A program made the position numbers and the translations under genes. From Crossiella equi (lineage in GTDB: Bacteria > Actinomycetota > Actinomycetes > Mycobacteriales > Pseudonocardiaceae): a stretch of DNA of 64,000 nt. Position 1 is the first letter of the stretch. Each line of letters opens with the position of its first letter. Below, one piece after another: positions 34,398 to 42,812 of this stretch. A model generated the notes under the pieces. The model did not search any database and was not told where the DNA came from. It worked only from the letters and a program-made list of their open reading frames with translations. The DNA lies in assembly GCF_017876755.1 (NCBI RefSeq), contig NZ_JAGIOO010000001.1, positions 8,169,786-8,233,785 on the forward strand, given 5' to 3'.

Positions 34398-34769
34398 CCC
34401 CATGCCGGCGACTATGGCACCGCCCCCTGACAATCGGCCGCCCAGCGCCGGTCAGACGGGAACCGGCCGCCGACCGGCGGCAGGCGATGCCGGATGCGGC
34501 GCGACCCGTCCTGGAAGAGCGGCCAGACCTGGCCGCGGGTCGTGCTGACCGGCGACAACCAGCTCACCGCCGGGATGGCCGGAATGCGCCCGCCCCAGGC
34601 AGTTCCGGCTGACGCGGGAGTTGTGCCCCGTCCTCGGTGCTGACCCGTGCGGGTCGCCGTGAGGTGGCGTCCCGGCCACCGCGATGGGCTCCACGAGTTC
34701 GGTGATCTGGTTGCGGTCGTTGACTTTCGCCAGTGGGCAGTAACGTGAGCGCCCGATCCGCCCCGGGCC
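34398..34769. other. Intergenic stretch without a recognisable gene
   Basis: About 370 nt between the small Gly-Gly protein gene and the secreted protein gene. Several open frames cross it, but none has a plausible start, ribosome site or family resemblance. Codon pattern is poor compared with neighbours. It probably carries the promoter for the DUF4132 unit and perhaps gene debris. Confidence 0.5.
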
Positions 34770-35522
34770 TCACCAGCGCCAGTGGTACCTCAGCTCGGCG
34801 TTCCACGGCGGCCGGCCCGGCGCCCAGCCCCGCGAGTAGGTGTGGTGGATGCGGAAGGCCATGCCGATGTCCTGTGCGAGGTACTGGTCGCGTTCCAGCG
34901 CCAGCGAGAACGGCGTGCCCTTGTCGTCGAACCAGCGCTCGTGCTGGCGGATGCAGGTCCGCGCGCCCAGGTAGGAGTTCGTGCAGGGGGCCGGGGGGTA
35001 CCAGATCTGCTCGTGCCGGAAGTTCACCTTCGCGCCGTTCGCGCCGACCGTGATCACGCCGGTGGCCACCAGGCAGTACGGCTGCGCCGGGATGGTCCAG
35101 CGCGCGTAGTGCTGGCGGCCGCCGTTGGACGGCAGGGGCTGGCGGTTGGCGCAGTCGGCGTCGCCGATCTCCTCGGCGGTGACCCGCTGGGTGTTGAACG
35201 TGCCGTGCTGGTGGTCTGCGTAGCCGTTGAGCAGCAGCCAGTCGCCGTCGCGGATGAAGTGCTCCCCGCCGCTGGGCGGCCAGGACCTCGGGTCGCCCCA
35301 GGCCACCTCGGACTCCGTGGCGGACAACGGCTTCCACGCCCACTGGCCCGCCACCCGGCCATCGGCGAAGTACTGCCCGGCCGAGCGCTGGAACAGCTGC
35401 GAGTAGTCCCCGTAGTCCGCCGCGGCCGGGGTGGCGGCGAGCGGCGCACCCGCCAGGGCGTCGGGCGGGGCCGAGGTGAGCAGCAGGGCCGCGGCGAACG
35501 CGGCGAGGGCGGAACGTCTCAT
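34770..35522 (-). CDS. Secreted protein of unknown function
   Basis: A 250-residue exported protein. ATG 35522 opens a signal peptide (MRRSALAAFAAALLLTSA, cleavage near ALA). The mature chain is rich in aromatic residues and has paired cysteines (DCANRQPLPS, PYCLVATG, PCTNSYLGARTCIR), which suggest two disulfides. Recognisable phrases such as QHYARWTIPAQPYCLVATG, WYPPAPCTNSYLGARTCIRQ and GMAFRIHHTY look like a beta-rich domain of a family restricted to actinomycetes. I cannot name it. It is transcribed away from the GNAT gene at 35601. Confidence 0.8.
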   Translation of the reverse strand: MRRSALAAFAAALLLTSAPPDALAGAPLAATPAAADYGDYSQLFQRSAGQYFADGRVAGQWAWKPLSATESEVAWGDPRSWPPSGGEHFIRDGDWLLLNGYADHQHGTFNTQRVTAEEIGDADCANRQPLPSNGGRQHYARWTIPAQPYCLVATGVITVGANGAKVNFRHEQIWYPPAPCTNSYLGARTCIRQHERWFDDKGTPFSLALERDQYLAQDIGMAFRIHHTYSRGWAPGRPPWNAELRYHWRW

Positions 35523-35600
35523 GGGGGCATCCAACACCCGGCGAGTCTCGGCGAGTCAAATCGGTTGTCCACAGGCACCCGCCGGGCCACACTCCGCCGC

Positions 35601-36119
35601 ATGAGCCCGCACGTGCGCATCGTCCACCTGACCCTCCCGGTCTTCACCGCCCTGGCCGACGGCGACCTCGCCGCCGCCAACGCGGTCAGCCCCGTCCCCC
35701 TCACCCCCTACCTGGTCACCCGCGCCGCCCAGGGCACCTGGCTCCGGCGTGCCAAGCAGACCCAGGAGGACCCCGAGGAGGCGGGCTGGGTCACCGGCGT
35801 CATCTGGGACACCGACCACGGCCGCGCGGTGGGCATGTCCGGCTACCACGGCCGCCCGGACGAGGACGGCATGGTCGAGATCGGCTACTCCGTCGACCCC
35901 GGGCACCGCCGCCGGGGCTACGCGCGCGCCGCCCTCGCCGCCCTCATCGACCGCGCCCGGCAGGACCCGGCGGTGCGCACGGTCCGCCTGAGCATCAGCC
36001 CGGACAACACACCGTCCCTGGGCCTGGCCGCGCAGTTCGGGTTCGTCCAGACCGGCGAGCTGTGGGATGAGGAGGACGGCTGGGAGAACGTCTACGAGAT
36101 CTCTGTGACGAGCCCGTGA
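35601..36119 (+). CDS. GNAT family N-acetyltransferase
   Basis: A 172-residue acetyltransferase. EEAGWVTGVIWDTDHGRAVGMSGYHG forms strands 2-4, EIGYSVDPGHRRRGYARAALAALID is the acetyl-CoA loop (RRRGYA), and SISPDNTPSLGLAAQFGFVQTGELWDEEDG is the RimJ-like C-terminal part. ATG 35601. Similar proteins acetylate N-termini or small amines; target unknown. It stands alone between a secreted protein (divergent) and the peptidase pair that follows after 46 nt. Confidence 0.9.
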   Translation: MSPHVRIVHLTLPVFTALADGDLAAANAVSPVPLTPYLVTRAAQGTWLRRAKQTQEDPEEAGWVTGVIWDTDHGRAVGMSGYHGRPDEDGMVEIGYSVDPGHRRRGYARAALAALIDRARQDPAVRTVRLSISPDNTPSLGLAAQFGFVQTGELWDEEDGWENVYEISVTSP

Positions 36120-36165
36120 CACGGCGCGCACGAAACGCGGACACCCCCTTCCTAGCTTTCCAGCC

Positions 36166-37626
36166 ATGTTCCCCACAGCCACGCGCCTGGCCGGTCTCGG
36201 GGTGGTCGCCGCCGTCGCGGTGATCCTCCCGGTCCCCACCGCCCAGGCCGCACCCGCACCGGACTGGCAGCCGTGCAGCAAGGTGGCCAACGGCTGGCCC
36301 GACAAGGACGACACCACCACCGAGTGCGCGGAGCTCCGCGTCCCCCTGGACTACGGCGAACCCGACGGCCGCCAGACCACGATCGCGATCAGCCGCCGCA
36401 AGGCGAGCGACCCCGCCAAGCGCCGGGGCGCGATCTTCCTCAGCCCCGGCGGGCCGGGACTGCCCAACATCACCGCACCGCGCGACAACACCGACCGGCG
36501 CTTCGGTGTCCTGAACACCGAGTACGACTTCCTCGGCATGGACCCGCGCGGTACCGGCCACAGCGAGAAGCACCCCTGCGCCGCGGGCGAGTTCCCGCCC
36601 CCACCGCCGAACGCCACGCGCAAGGAGCGGGAGAAGGTGGCCTTCGACCACCAGGCGCAGGTGAACAAGCGCTGCTTCGCCACCGATCCCGAGTTCTACC
36701 GCCAGCTCACCCCGTCCAACGTCGCCCGCGACCTCGACCGCGTACGTGAGGCCGTCGGGGAGCGCAAGCTCGGCTTCTACGGCGTCTCCTTCGGCACCAC
36801 GATCGGCCAGCGCTACCGCGCGCTCTTCGACAGCCGGGTGGACCGGATGTGGCTGGACTCCGGCATGCCGCCCACGCTGGACCACGCGTACCTGGACGAG
36901 TCGATGGACGTGCAGGCGCAGAACAGCTTCCGCGGGTTCACGGCCTGGCTGGCCGACCGCGACCGCGAGTACCACTTCGGCCGCACCCCCGAGGCGGTGC
37001 GCACGGCCCTGTTCGCCCTGCGCGAGGAGCTGACCCGCAACCCGCGCGTGGTGGGCGAGGTCCGGCTGGACGGCGACTGGGTCCGGGACCGGTTCGCCCC
37101 GGCTCCCTCCGGCTTCCCCGCCAACGCCGGTGACCTGGCCACCGCACGCGACGGCGGGACCCCGGCGATGGCGGCCGAGGTGCCGGCCCCGGGGAACCGG
37201 CCGGTGTTCGGCCTCGGTGACCCGCGCGGCGGCATGGAGGCCAGGCAGTACGACGCGATGCTGTGCAACGAGGGCATCGGCGGCAGCGACTTCGACACGG
37301 TCTGGGCCACGGTCGCCCAGCGCGAGCAGCGCTACCCCGGCGTGGGCGGCGGCTACCTGACCTACTACTGCGCGGGCTGGCCGGTCCCGCAGCGGTCCTG
37401 GCAGCCGGTCAGGGGCGAGAGCCCGTTGCAGAGCTCGGGGCACCGCGACGAGTCCACCACGCCCCATCCGTGGACGGTGGCCACCCGGGACGCGGTCGGC
37501 GGTGGCCTGCTGACCGTGCTGGACGGCGCGCACGGCTCCCTGTCCCGGCTGCCCTGCGTGGCCAAGGTCGTCGACTTCTTCCACACCGGCCGCACCGTCA
37601 ACACCACCTGCCCGGGTGTCCAGTGA
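36166..37626 (+). CDS. Secreted tripeptidyl-aminopeptidase-like alpha/beta hydrolase (S33)
   Basis: A 486-residue exported peptidase of the SlpD/SlpE/TAP type. The signal peptide (MFPTATRLAGLGVVAAVAVI, cleavage after AQA) is followed by the hydrolase fold: IFLSPGGPGLPN (oxyanion), FLGMDPRGTGHSE, nucleophile elbow GFYGVSFGTTIGQRY, and TAP-like C-terminal region ending TVLDGAHGSLSRLPCVAKVV with the His and TTCPG with Cys. Such enzymes remove N-terminal tripeptides from secreted proteins. The next gene, a secreted trypsin-like protease, begins at its end, so the two probably work together on extracellular protein. Confidence 0.92.
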   Translation: MFPTATRLAGLGVVAAVAVILPVPTAQAAPAPDWQPCSKVANGWPDKDDTTTECAELRVPLDYGEPDGRQTTIAISRRKASDPAKRRGAIFLSPGGPGLPNITAPRDNTDRRFGVLNTEYDFLGMDPRGTGHSEKHPCAAGEFPPPPPNATRKEREKVAFDHQAQVNKRCFATDPEFYRQLTPSNVARDLDRVREAVGERKLGFYGVSFGTTIGQRYRALFDSRVDRMWLDSGMPPTLDHAYLDESMDVQAQNSFRGFTAWLADRDREYHFGRTPEAVRTALFALREELTRNPRVVGEVRLDGDWVRDRFAPAPSGFPANAGDLATARDGGTPAMAAEVPAPGNRPVFGLGDPRGGMEARQYDAMLCNEGIGGSDFDTVWATVAQREQRYPGVGGGYLTYYCAGWPVPQRSWQPVRGESPLQSSGHRDESTTPHPWTVATRDAVGGGLLTVLDGAHGSLSRLPCVAKVVDFFHTGRTVNTTCPGVQ

Positions 37627-37640
37627 ACAGGAGAACCACC

Positions 37641-38450
37641 GTGCGCCTCCTCCCCGCCCTCGGCGCGGCCCTGCTGGGCACGCTCCTGCTCGCACCCGCC
37701 GCGCAGGCCGCGCCCGCCGACTTCAGCGGCACCGCCGACGTCAACGGCTGTTCCGGCTCCGTGGTGCGGATGCCCGGCTCGCGCGACGGCGACAAGGCGT
37801 TGGTGCTGACCAACGGCCACTGCTACGAGCACAACCGCCCGTACCCGGACGAGGTGCTGGTGGACCAGCCCTCGCACCGACTGTTCGAGCTGCTGGACGC
37901 CTCCGGGAACTCCATCGCCGGGGAGCACGCGGCCAAGGCGCTGTACGTGACCATGACCGGCACCGACATCGCCCTGTACCAGCTGGGTTCGACCTACGCG
38001 GACCTGGTGCGCAAGGGTGTGCGCCCGCTGACCGTCTCGGCCGAGCGGCCCGCGGCGGGCAAGGAGATCCGGGTGGTGTCGGGCAGCCGCAAGCAGATCT
38101 TCTCCTGCGAGGTGGACGCGCTGGCCTACCGCGTGCTGGAGACCGGCTACGCCACCAAGGACGTGCTGCGCTACGGACCGGAGTGCGACACCGGCCCGGG
38201 CACCTCCGGGTCGCCGGTGCTGGACGCGGCCAGCGGGCAGGTGGTCGCCATCAACAACACCAGCAACCGCGAGGGCGGGCAGTGCACGCTGGACAACCCG
38301 TGCGAGATGGACCGGAACGGGCACATCACCGTCCACAAGGGACGCGGCTACGGCACGCAGACCTACTGGCTGGCAACGTGTTTCGGGCCGGGCACGCGGC
38401 TGGACCTGGACCGGAAGGGCTGCCTGCTGCCCCGGCCGGACCGCCGCTGA
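37641..38450 (+). CDS. Secreted trypsin-like serine protease (S1/V8 type)
   Basis: A 269-residue exported protease. I chose GTG 37641, seven bases after AGGAG; GTG 37623 overlaps the previous stop (GTGA) and would add six residues. The signal peptide (VRLLPALGAALLGTLLLAP, cleavage after AQA) is followed by the S1 triad: His in ALVLTNGHCYEHN, Asp in TGTDIALYQLGS, and Ser in TGPGTSGSPVLDAASG. Cys in NGCSGSVV pairs with HCY, and more disulfides are likely (FSCEV, PECDTG, GQCTLDNPCEM, ATCFG). It is coupled to the tripeptidyl-aminopeptidase gene and convergent with the DUF2975 gene. Confidence 0.92.
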   Translation: MRLLPALGAALLGTLLLAPAAQAAPADFSGTADVNGCSGSVVRMPGSRDGDKALVLTNGHCYEHNRPYPDEVLVDQPSHRLFELLDASGNSIAGEHAAKALYVTMTGTDIALYQLGSTYADLVRKGVRPLTVSAERPAAGKEIRVVSGSRKQIFSCEVDALAYRVLETGYATKDVLRYGPECDTGPGTSGSPVLDAASGQVVAINNTSNREGGQCTLDNPCEMDRNGHITVHKGRGYGTQTYWLATCFGPGTRLDLDRKGCLLPRPDRR

Positions 38451-38930
38451 TCACACCACCACGGCCAGCTCGTCCTCCAGGGACGTCGCCTTCCTGAGCA
38501 GGCCGCGCAGCACGACGAGGACCAGCGCCAGCGCGAACCCGCCGAAAGCCAAGGCCGTGATGCCGAAGAGGTTGGCGACGGGTCCGGGCTGGATGCTGGT
38601 CAACATGTGCACCAGGAACCCGCCGGAGAGCGCGGTGGCGGCGGTGGTGGCGCCGATGACCAGGTCCACCCAGCGGAAGGCGCGCGCGGTGAACATCGCG
38701 TCCTCGTGCACCAGGCCCAGCAGGAACCACACCGCCACCAGTGCCACCTGCACGCAGGCCACGCCCGCGACTCCGACCACGGTGTAGGGCAGCAGGCGGT
38801 CGGCGAACTCCGGGTAGAGGTCGAGCTCCTCGCGCACCGCGCCGGGTACGACCACGAACTGGCCGAACACGGACACGAGCAGGGCGAAGGCGACAAAAGC
38901 ACGCAGGATGAGCACGGCGGTGCGGTTCAT
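38451..38930 (-). CDS. DUF2975 family membrane protein
   Basis: A 159-residue protein with four transmembrane helices: VLILRAFVAFALLVSVFGQF, TVVGVAGVACVQVALVAVWF, LVIGATTAATALSGGFLVHM and NLFGITALAFGGFALALVLV. The loop ALVAVWFLLGLVHEDAMFTARAFRWVD, divided across helix 2 and the loop, matches the DUF2975 pattern. These genes are usually followed by a small XRE regulator, which is absent here. Start ATG 38930, in an AT-rich patch (38931-38960) that should hold its promoter. Confidence 0.85.
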   Translation of the reverse strand: MNRTAVLILRAFVAFALLVSVFGQFVVVPGAVREELDLYPEFADRLLPYTVVGVAGVACVQVALVAVWFLLGLVHEDAMFTARAFRWVDLVIGATTAATALSGGFLVHMLTSIQPGPVANLFGITALAFGGFALALVLVVLRGLLRKATSLEDELAVVV

Positions 38931-38961
38931 GCATCGAATATCGATCGAAAAAGATCGTTTG

Positions 38962-39984
38962 TCAACTGCCGTGGGTGAACACCGGTTTGCCCGACGGCGG
39001 GTCCAGCAGCACCTCGACCGCGTCCGCGTAGTCGAACGGACCGGCCAGGGCCGGTGCCGGGTCCAAGGCGCCGTCGCCGATGAGCTGCAACACGTCGGGC
39101 ACGTGCGGGCTGGCGTGCGGCGGGCCGATGACGATGCTGATGCCCGTGCCGTACAGGGCGAAGTACGGCAGACGCGGCTCGCCGAAGTAGACCGACCGGA
39201 TGACGCAGGTGCCGCCGGGGCGGGTGGACAGCAGGGCGCAGCGCAGGCCCTCGGTGGCGGCTGAGGCGTCCACGACCAGGTCGAAGCGGCCGTCGAGCCG
39301 GTCGGGGTAGGCCTCGGCGGTGACGACGCCCGCCCCCGCGGTGGCGGCCGCGGCGCACCGCTGTTCGTCGACGTCGAGGTAGGTCACCGCGGCCGAGCCC
39401 AGGGCGACGGCGCTGAGCGCGGTGAGCAGCCCGAGGCTGGCGGTGCCGCCGACCACGAGCACCTCGGCGCCGGGCCGGTCGGTGAGGGTCGGCCGGACCG
39501 CCTGGAAGGCGTCGGTGAGGTTGTCCGAGGCGGAGGCGGCCAGGAACGGGTCGACGCCCGACGGCAGCGGCGTGAGGTTGTGCCGGGCCCAGGGCACGCG
39601 CACCAGGTCGTCGAACAGCCCGCCCCAGTGGCCTCCGGCGGTGGTGCCGTAGGAGGCGAGGCGGGGCACCGACACGCACGCGCCCGGGAGGGCCCGGCGG
39701 CAGTTCTCGCACGTGCCGCAGCTGATGTGCCACGGGATGACCACGCGCTGGCCGATCCGCAACGGCGAGTCGTCCTCGGCGAGGTCGACGATCTCGCCGA
39801 CCGCCTCGTGGCCGAGTGCGAACGGGGGCTCGAAGGGGGACGGCGAGGTCACCAGCCTGCGGTCCAGGTCGCAGGCGGCGGAGGCGATCGGCCGCACCAG
39901 GGCGTCCAGGGGGGCGGACAGGCGCGGCGCTGGCCGGTCCCGCCAGGCGAGGTCACGGGGACCGAGGAGGGTGAGGCTCTGCAC
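38962..39984 (-). CDS. Zinc-dependent alcohol dehydrogenase (MDR family)
   Basis: A 340-residue medium-chain dehydrogenase. GTG 39984 follows CGGGAG. Catalytic-domain marks: ASAACDLDRRLV (catalytic zinc Cys), FALGHEAVGEIVDL (His-Glu), and structural-zinc cysteines in WHISCGTCENCRRALPGACVS. Cofactor loop VLVVGGTASLGLLTALSAV, where the usual GxGxxG is altered, and the acidic YLDVDEQR favours NAD. Substrate alcohol unknown. It is divergent from a TetR gene (40060) with a perfect 24-nt palindrome between, so it is almost certainly TetR-repressed. Confidence 0.92.
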   Translation of the reverse strand: MQSLTLLGPRDLAWRDRPAPRLSAPLDALVRPIASAACDLDRRLVTSPSPFEPPFALGHEAVGEIVDLAEDDSPLRIGQRVVIPWHISCGTCENCRRALPGACVSVPRLASYGTTAGGHWGGLFDDLVRVPWARHNLTPLPSGVDPFLAASASDNLTDAFQAVRPTLTDRPGAEVLVVGGTASLGLLTALSAVALGSAAVTYLDVDEQRCAAAATAGAGVVTAEAYPDRLDGRFDLVVDASAATEGLRCALLSTRPGGTCVIRSVYFGEPRLPYFALYGTGISIVIGPPHASPHVPDVLQLIGDGALDPAPALAGPFDYADAVEVLLDPPSGKPVFTHGS

Positions 39985-40013
39985 GGGCTCTCCCGACAAC
40001 GAGTAGAGGATGC

Positions 40014-40037
40014 TCTCTAGAGGGCGAACTCTAGAGA
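40014..40037. promoter_or_regulatory. Perfect TetR-type operator TCTCTAGAG-N6-CTCTAGAGA
   Basis: Two exactly complementary 9-nt arms separated by six bases (GGCGAA) lie between the ADH start (39984) and the TetR start (40060). AT-rich arms in such GC-rich DNA, with central placement, make it a strong operator candidate. Confidence 0.8.
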
Positions 40038-40059
40038 CGGGGTTCGGTATGTTCAACCC

Positions 40060-40647
40060 ATGCCGCGCCTCGTCCACGACACCTCGGCGATCCTCGACGC
40101 GGCCGTGCGGCTGCTCGCGGCCGGGAGCGTGGACGCCATCACCGTCGCCGGGGTGATCCGGGAGGCCGGGGTCTCCAGCGGCTCCGTCTACCACCGGTTC
40201 CCCAACCGCGCGGCACTGCTGGCCGCCGTCTGGAACCGGGCCGTGCTGGGGTTCCACGACGAGCTGTACGGGCTCTTCGCCGGGGAGCCGGTGGCCGCGG
40301 CGGCCGCCCTCGGGCGCCGGACCGTGTCCTGGTGCCGCGCCAACCCGGCCGACGCCCGGGTGCTGCTGGCCGGGCTCGGCGCGTTCGAGCCCGCCGCCTG
40401 GCCCGAGGCGGACCGGCGGGCGCGCGAGGCCGACCAGGCGCGCTGGGACCAGCACGTCCGCCGCCTGGTCACCGATCTCAAGGCGGCGACCGGGCGCGGC
40501 ACGGCGGAGGTGCTGCTCGTCGTCGTCGACCTGCCCTACGCCGCCGTGCGCCGGTACCTCAGCGTCGGCCGGGACATCCCGGCCAGCCTCGCCGAGGTCG
40601 TCGAGCGCCTCGTCCGGACGACGCTCACCTCGGCCGAAGCGCCCTGA
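40060..40647 (+). CDS. TetR family transcriptional regulator of the divergent ADH
   Basis: A 195-residue repressor with a compact N-terminus: VHDTSAILDAAVRLLAAGSV, then DAITVAGVIREAGVSSGSVYHRFPNRAALL is the HTH. The C-terminal part (RTVSWCRANPADARVLLAGLG, ARWDQHVRRLVTDLKAATGR) resembles TetR_C_6-like domains. ATG 40060, only 23 nt after the palindrome. It is convergent with and one base from the next TetR gene. Confidence 0.92.
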   Translation: MPRLVHDTSAILDAAVRLLAAGSVDAITVAGVIREAGVSSGSVYHRFPNRAALLAAVWNRAVLGFHDELYGLFAGEPVAAAAALGRRTVSWCRANPADARVLLAGLGAFEPAAWPEADRRAREADQARWDQHVRRLVTDLKAATGRGTAEVLLVVVDLPYAAVRRYLSVGRDIPASLAEVVERLVRTTLTSAEAP

Positions 40648-40648
40648 G

Positions 40649-41305
40649 CTAGCCTTCCAGGGCCGTGATCAGCAGATCCAGGCCGAAGTCGAACTCGGTG
40701 AGGTGGTCGCAGGTGGCGAGGTGCGTCGCGGCCTCCGCGACGTACTCCTGCCCGCTGTCCCGCAGCACGCCGAAACGCTCCGAGACCCCGCCCAGGTTCG
40801 CGCCGCTGAACGACGGCCCGGCCTCGGCCTCGCGTAGCAGGCTGCCCACCAGGTAGGCCAGCACCGCGCGCATCCCGTGCACCGCGCGTTCCGGGGTGAA
40901 CCCCGCGGCGCGCAGCACGCCCAGGGCGGCGTTGGTGGGGGCGAGCGCGGCGGTGGAGGCGAGCTGGCGGGTGAGCACGAGCGTGGCGCAGTTGGGGTGG
41001 CGCAGCGCGGCGGTGCGGAAGGCGTGCGCGATGGCGCGGACGTCGGCGCGCAGCTCGCCGGTCGGCGTCGGCAGCTCCAGGGCGGCCAGGATGTGCTCGG
41101 CGATGGCGTTGAGCAGCGCGTCCCGGTTGTCCACGTGGTGGTAGAGGCTCATCGGGTCCACGCCGAGGCGCCGGGCCAGGCCGCGCATGGCCACCGCGTC
41201 CAGGCCCTCCTCCTCGGCCATGGCGATGGCGGCCAGCACGATCGCCTCGCGGGTGAGCGTGGACGTCCCGCGCCGGGGTCGTCCGCGACGTGCGACCGGT
41301 GGCAT
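40649..41305 (-). CDS. TetR family regulator (TetR_C_1, tetracycline-repressor type)
   Basis: A 218-residue repressor: RRGRPRRGTSTLTREAIVLAAIAMAEEEG, divided at residue 15, then MRGLARRLGVDPMSLYHHVDNRDALL is the HTH typical of the TetR class sensu stricto, and the C-terminal domain has FRTAALRHPNCATLVLTRQL and EFDFGLDLLITALEG. ATG 41305 follows GAAGGAGG. It is divergent from the NTF2-like/metallo-hydrolase pair. Two copies of CTACACCGTAGGT in the gap are its probable sites. Confidence 0.93.
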   Translation of the reverse strand: MPPVARRGRPRRGTSTLTREAIVLAAIAMAEEEGLDAVAMRGLARRLGVDPMSLYHHVDNRDALLNAIAEHILAALELPTPTGELRADVRAIAHAFRTAALRHPNCATLVLTRQLASTAALAPTNAALGVLRAAGFTPERAVHGMRAVLAYLVGSLLREAEAGPSFSGANLGGVSERFGVLRDSGQEYVAEAATHLATCDHLTEFDFGLDLLITALEG

Positions 41306-41336
41306 GGCGTGGCCTCCTTCGGGCATCGGATGGACA

Positions 41337-41383
41337 AAACCTACACCGTAGGTCTACGGTCAGGATATCTACACCGTAGGTTT
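41337..41383. promoter_or_regulatory. Tandem TetR operator: two CTACACCGTAGGT boxes
   Basis: CTACACCGTAGGT occurs at 41341-41353 and 41369-41381. Each box contains the dyad CTAC-ACC-GTAG, and the outer arms AAACCTAC (41337) and GTAGGTTT (41376) also mirror each other. It fills the gap between divergent starts at 41305 and 41397. Confidence 0.8.
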
Positions 41384-41396
41384 ATTGGAGGAGACC

Positions 41397-41933
41397 ATGC
41401 CGTCGTACACGCTGCCGCCGGAGCACGTCCTGCAGGCCAGGGAGAAGCTGGTGCTGGACCACTTCCACGACGAGGTGGCGCACGAGTGGGACGACGTGCT
41501 GGCCACGTTCCCGCACCCGCGCTACGAGCTGATCGCCTCCATGACGGTGCACGACGGGGACGCGGCGGTGCGGGGCTACTACCACGAGACGCGGGTCTCC
41601 TTCCCGGACCAGGACCACGAGATCATCCAGCTGCGCCACAGCGAGGACGCGGTGATCGTGGAGTTCTGGCTCAAGGGCACGCACCTGGGCCCGCTGGGCA
41701 AGATCCCGCCGACGGGCAGCCGCCACCGCACCCGCATGACGGCCTACTTCGTCTTCGACGAGAACGAGAACCTGGTCACCGAGCGCATCTACTTCGACCA
41801 GCTCTCGGTGGTCAAGCAGCTCATCGCGGGCCTGGACCTCAAGTCCCCGCGCGGCCTCTGGATGCTGCTGCGCGTCCTGGTCGGCGTCCTCCGCACGGCC
41901 TCGGCCGCCAAGCCGGACGCGAGCCTGCGATGA
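41397..41933 (+). CDS. NTF2-like/SnoaL-type protein
   Basis: A 178-residue protein of the NTF2 fold (ester cyclase/SnoaL-like). VLQAREKLVLDHFHDEVAHEWDDVLATF is the helical start, PRYELIASMTVHDGDAAVRGYYHETRVSFPD the first strands, and FVFDENENLVTERIYFDQLSVVKQL the closing motif; I cite these as positions 15-145. ATG 41397 follows GGAGGAG. Its stop overlaps the start of the metallo-hydrolase gene (ATGA). The operator upstream places the pair under the divergent TetR regulator. Confidence 0.85.
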   Translation: MPSYTLPPEHVLQAREKLVLDHFHDEVAHEWDDVLATFPHPRYELIASMTVHDGDAAVRGYYHETRVSFPDQDHEIIQLRHSEDAVIVEFWLKGTHLGPLGKIPPTGSRHRTRMTAYFVFDENENLVTERIYFDQLSVVKQLIAGLDLKSPRGLWMLLRVLVGVLRTASAAKPDASLR

Positions 41934-42715
41934 AGGTCCACCACCTCAACTGCGGCACGATGGACATGCGCCAGCCCCTGGTCTGCCACGTGCTGCTCCT
42001 GGAGGCCCCGACGGGCCTGGTCCTGGTCGACACGGGCTACGGCCTCAAGGACATCGAGTCCCCGGCCACGCGCCTGGGCCCGACCCGCCACATCACCAAA
42101 CCGGTGCTGCGCCAACACGAAACCGCCATCCGCCAGGTGGAAGCGCTGGGCCACAAGGCCTCCGACGTCCGCCACATCCTGCTGACCCACCTGGACTTCG
42201 ACCACGCGGGCGGCCTGGCGGACTTCCCGGACGCGGAAATCCACACCACGGCAACGGAATGGCAGGCGGCGAGCAACCCGCGTACGGCGGCCGAACGAAG
42301 CCGCTACCACCAGTCCCACTGGTCCCACACCACCAACATCACCACCCACACCCCCACCGGCGAACCCTGGTTCGGCTTCCCGGCGGCCAAACCCCTGGAC
42401 CACCTGGCCCCGGGCCTGGTGATGATCCCGCTCCCGGGACACACCCGGGGCCACACGGGCTACGCGATCAACCAGGACGACACCTGGCTCTTCCACACCG
42501 GTGACGCCTTCTACGACCACCGAGCCCTCACCCGCACCACCTGGCAGGGCCGCCTCTCCCGCACCGTGGAGAACCTGCTGGCCGCGGACCGCACCCTCAT
42601 GCGGGCCAACCGCGCCCGGCTGGCCGAGCTCCGGGACAACCCGGCCATCCGCATGTTCAGCGCCCACGACCCGCTGATGCTGACCAACGCCAGGGGAGCC
42701 GCTGCCAGCTCATAG
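41930..42715 (+). CDS. Metallo-beta-lactamase fold hydrolase (N-acyl homoserine lactonase-like)
   Basis: A 261-residue MBL-fold hydrolase. The zinc motif is HILLTHLDFDHAGGLADFP (HxxxDH form), the third His is in PLPGHTRGHTGYAI, the bridging Asp in WLFHTGDAFYDH, and the last His in MFSAHDPLM. N-terminal CHVLLLEAPTGLVLVDTGYG is typical of the AttM/AiiA lactonase branch. Substrate might be a lactone, but quorum-quenching is not proved. It is translationally coupled to the NTF2-like gene. Codon use stays GC-rich until its end, in contrast to the next gene. Confidence 0.87.
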   Translation: MKVHHLNCGTMDMRQPLVCHVLLLEAPTGLVLVDTGYGLKDIESPATRLGPTRHITKPVLRQHETAIRQVEALGHKASDVRHILLTHLDFDHAGGLADFPDAEIHTTATEWQAASNPRTAAERSRYHQSHWSHTTNITTHTPTGEPWFGFPAAKPLDHLAPGLVMIPLPGHTRGHTGYAINQDDTWLFHTGDAFYDHRALTRTTWQGRLSRTVENLLAADRTLMRANRARLAELRDNPAIRMFSAHDPLMLTNARGAAASS

Positions 42716-42774
42716 GTCCACCGGGGCAGTGCCGGTTCAGGACCCTCGTGGATGATTCGAACCGGTGGTCAGAT

Positions 42775-42794
42775 CGGCTCCGCTGGCGGAGCCG
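42775..42794. terminator. Hairpin between metallo-hydrolase and the next gene
   Basis: CGGCTCCG-CTGG-CGGAGCCG, a perfect 8-bp stem with a 4-nt loop. It is probably the terminator of the preceding operon; it ends 18 nt before the next start. Confidence 0.5.
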
Positions 42795-42812
42795 CGCTGG
42801 AGGGGGTTCTGG

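Noticed and set aside
42750-42765. GATTCGAACC resembles a tRNA T-loop read on the minus strand.
   Set aside because: No 5-bp T stem, acceptor stem or anticodon arm can be built around it.
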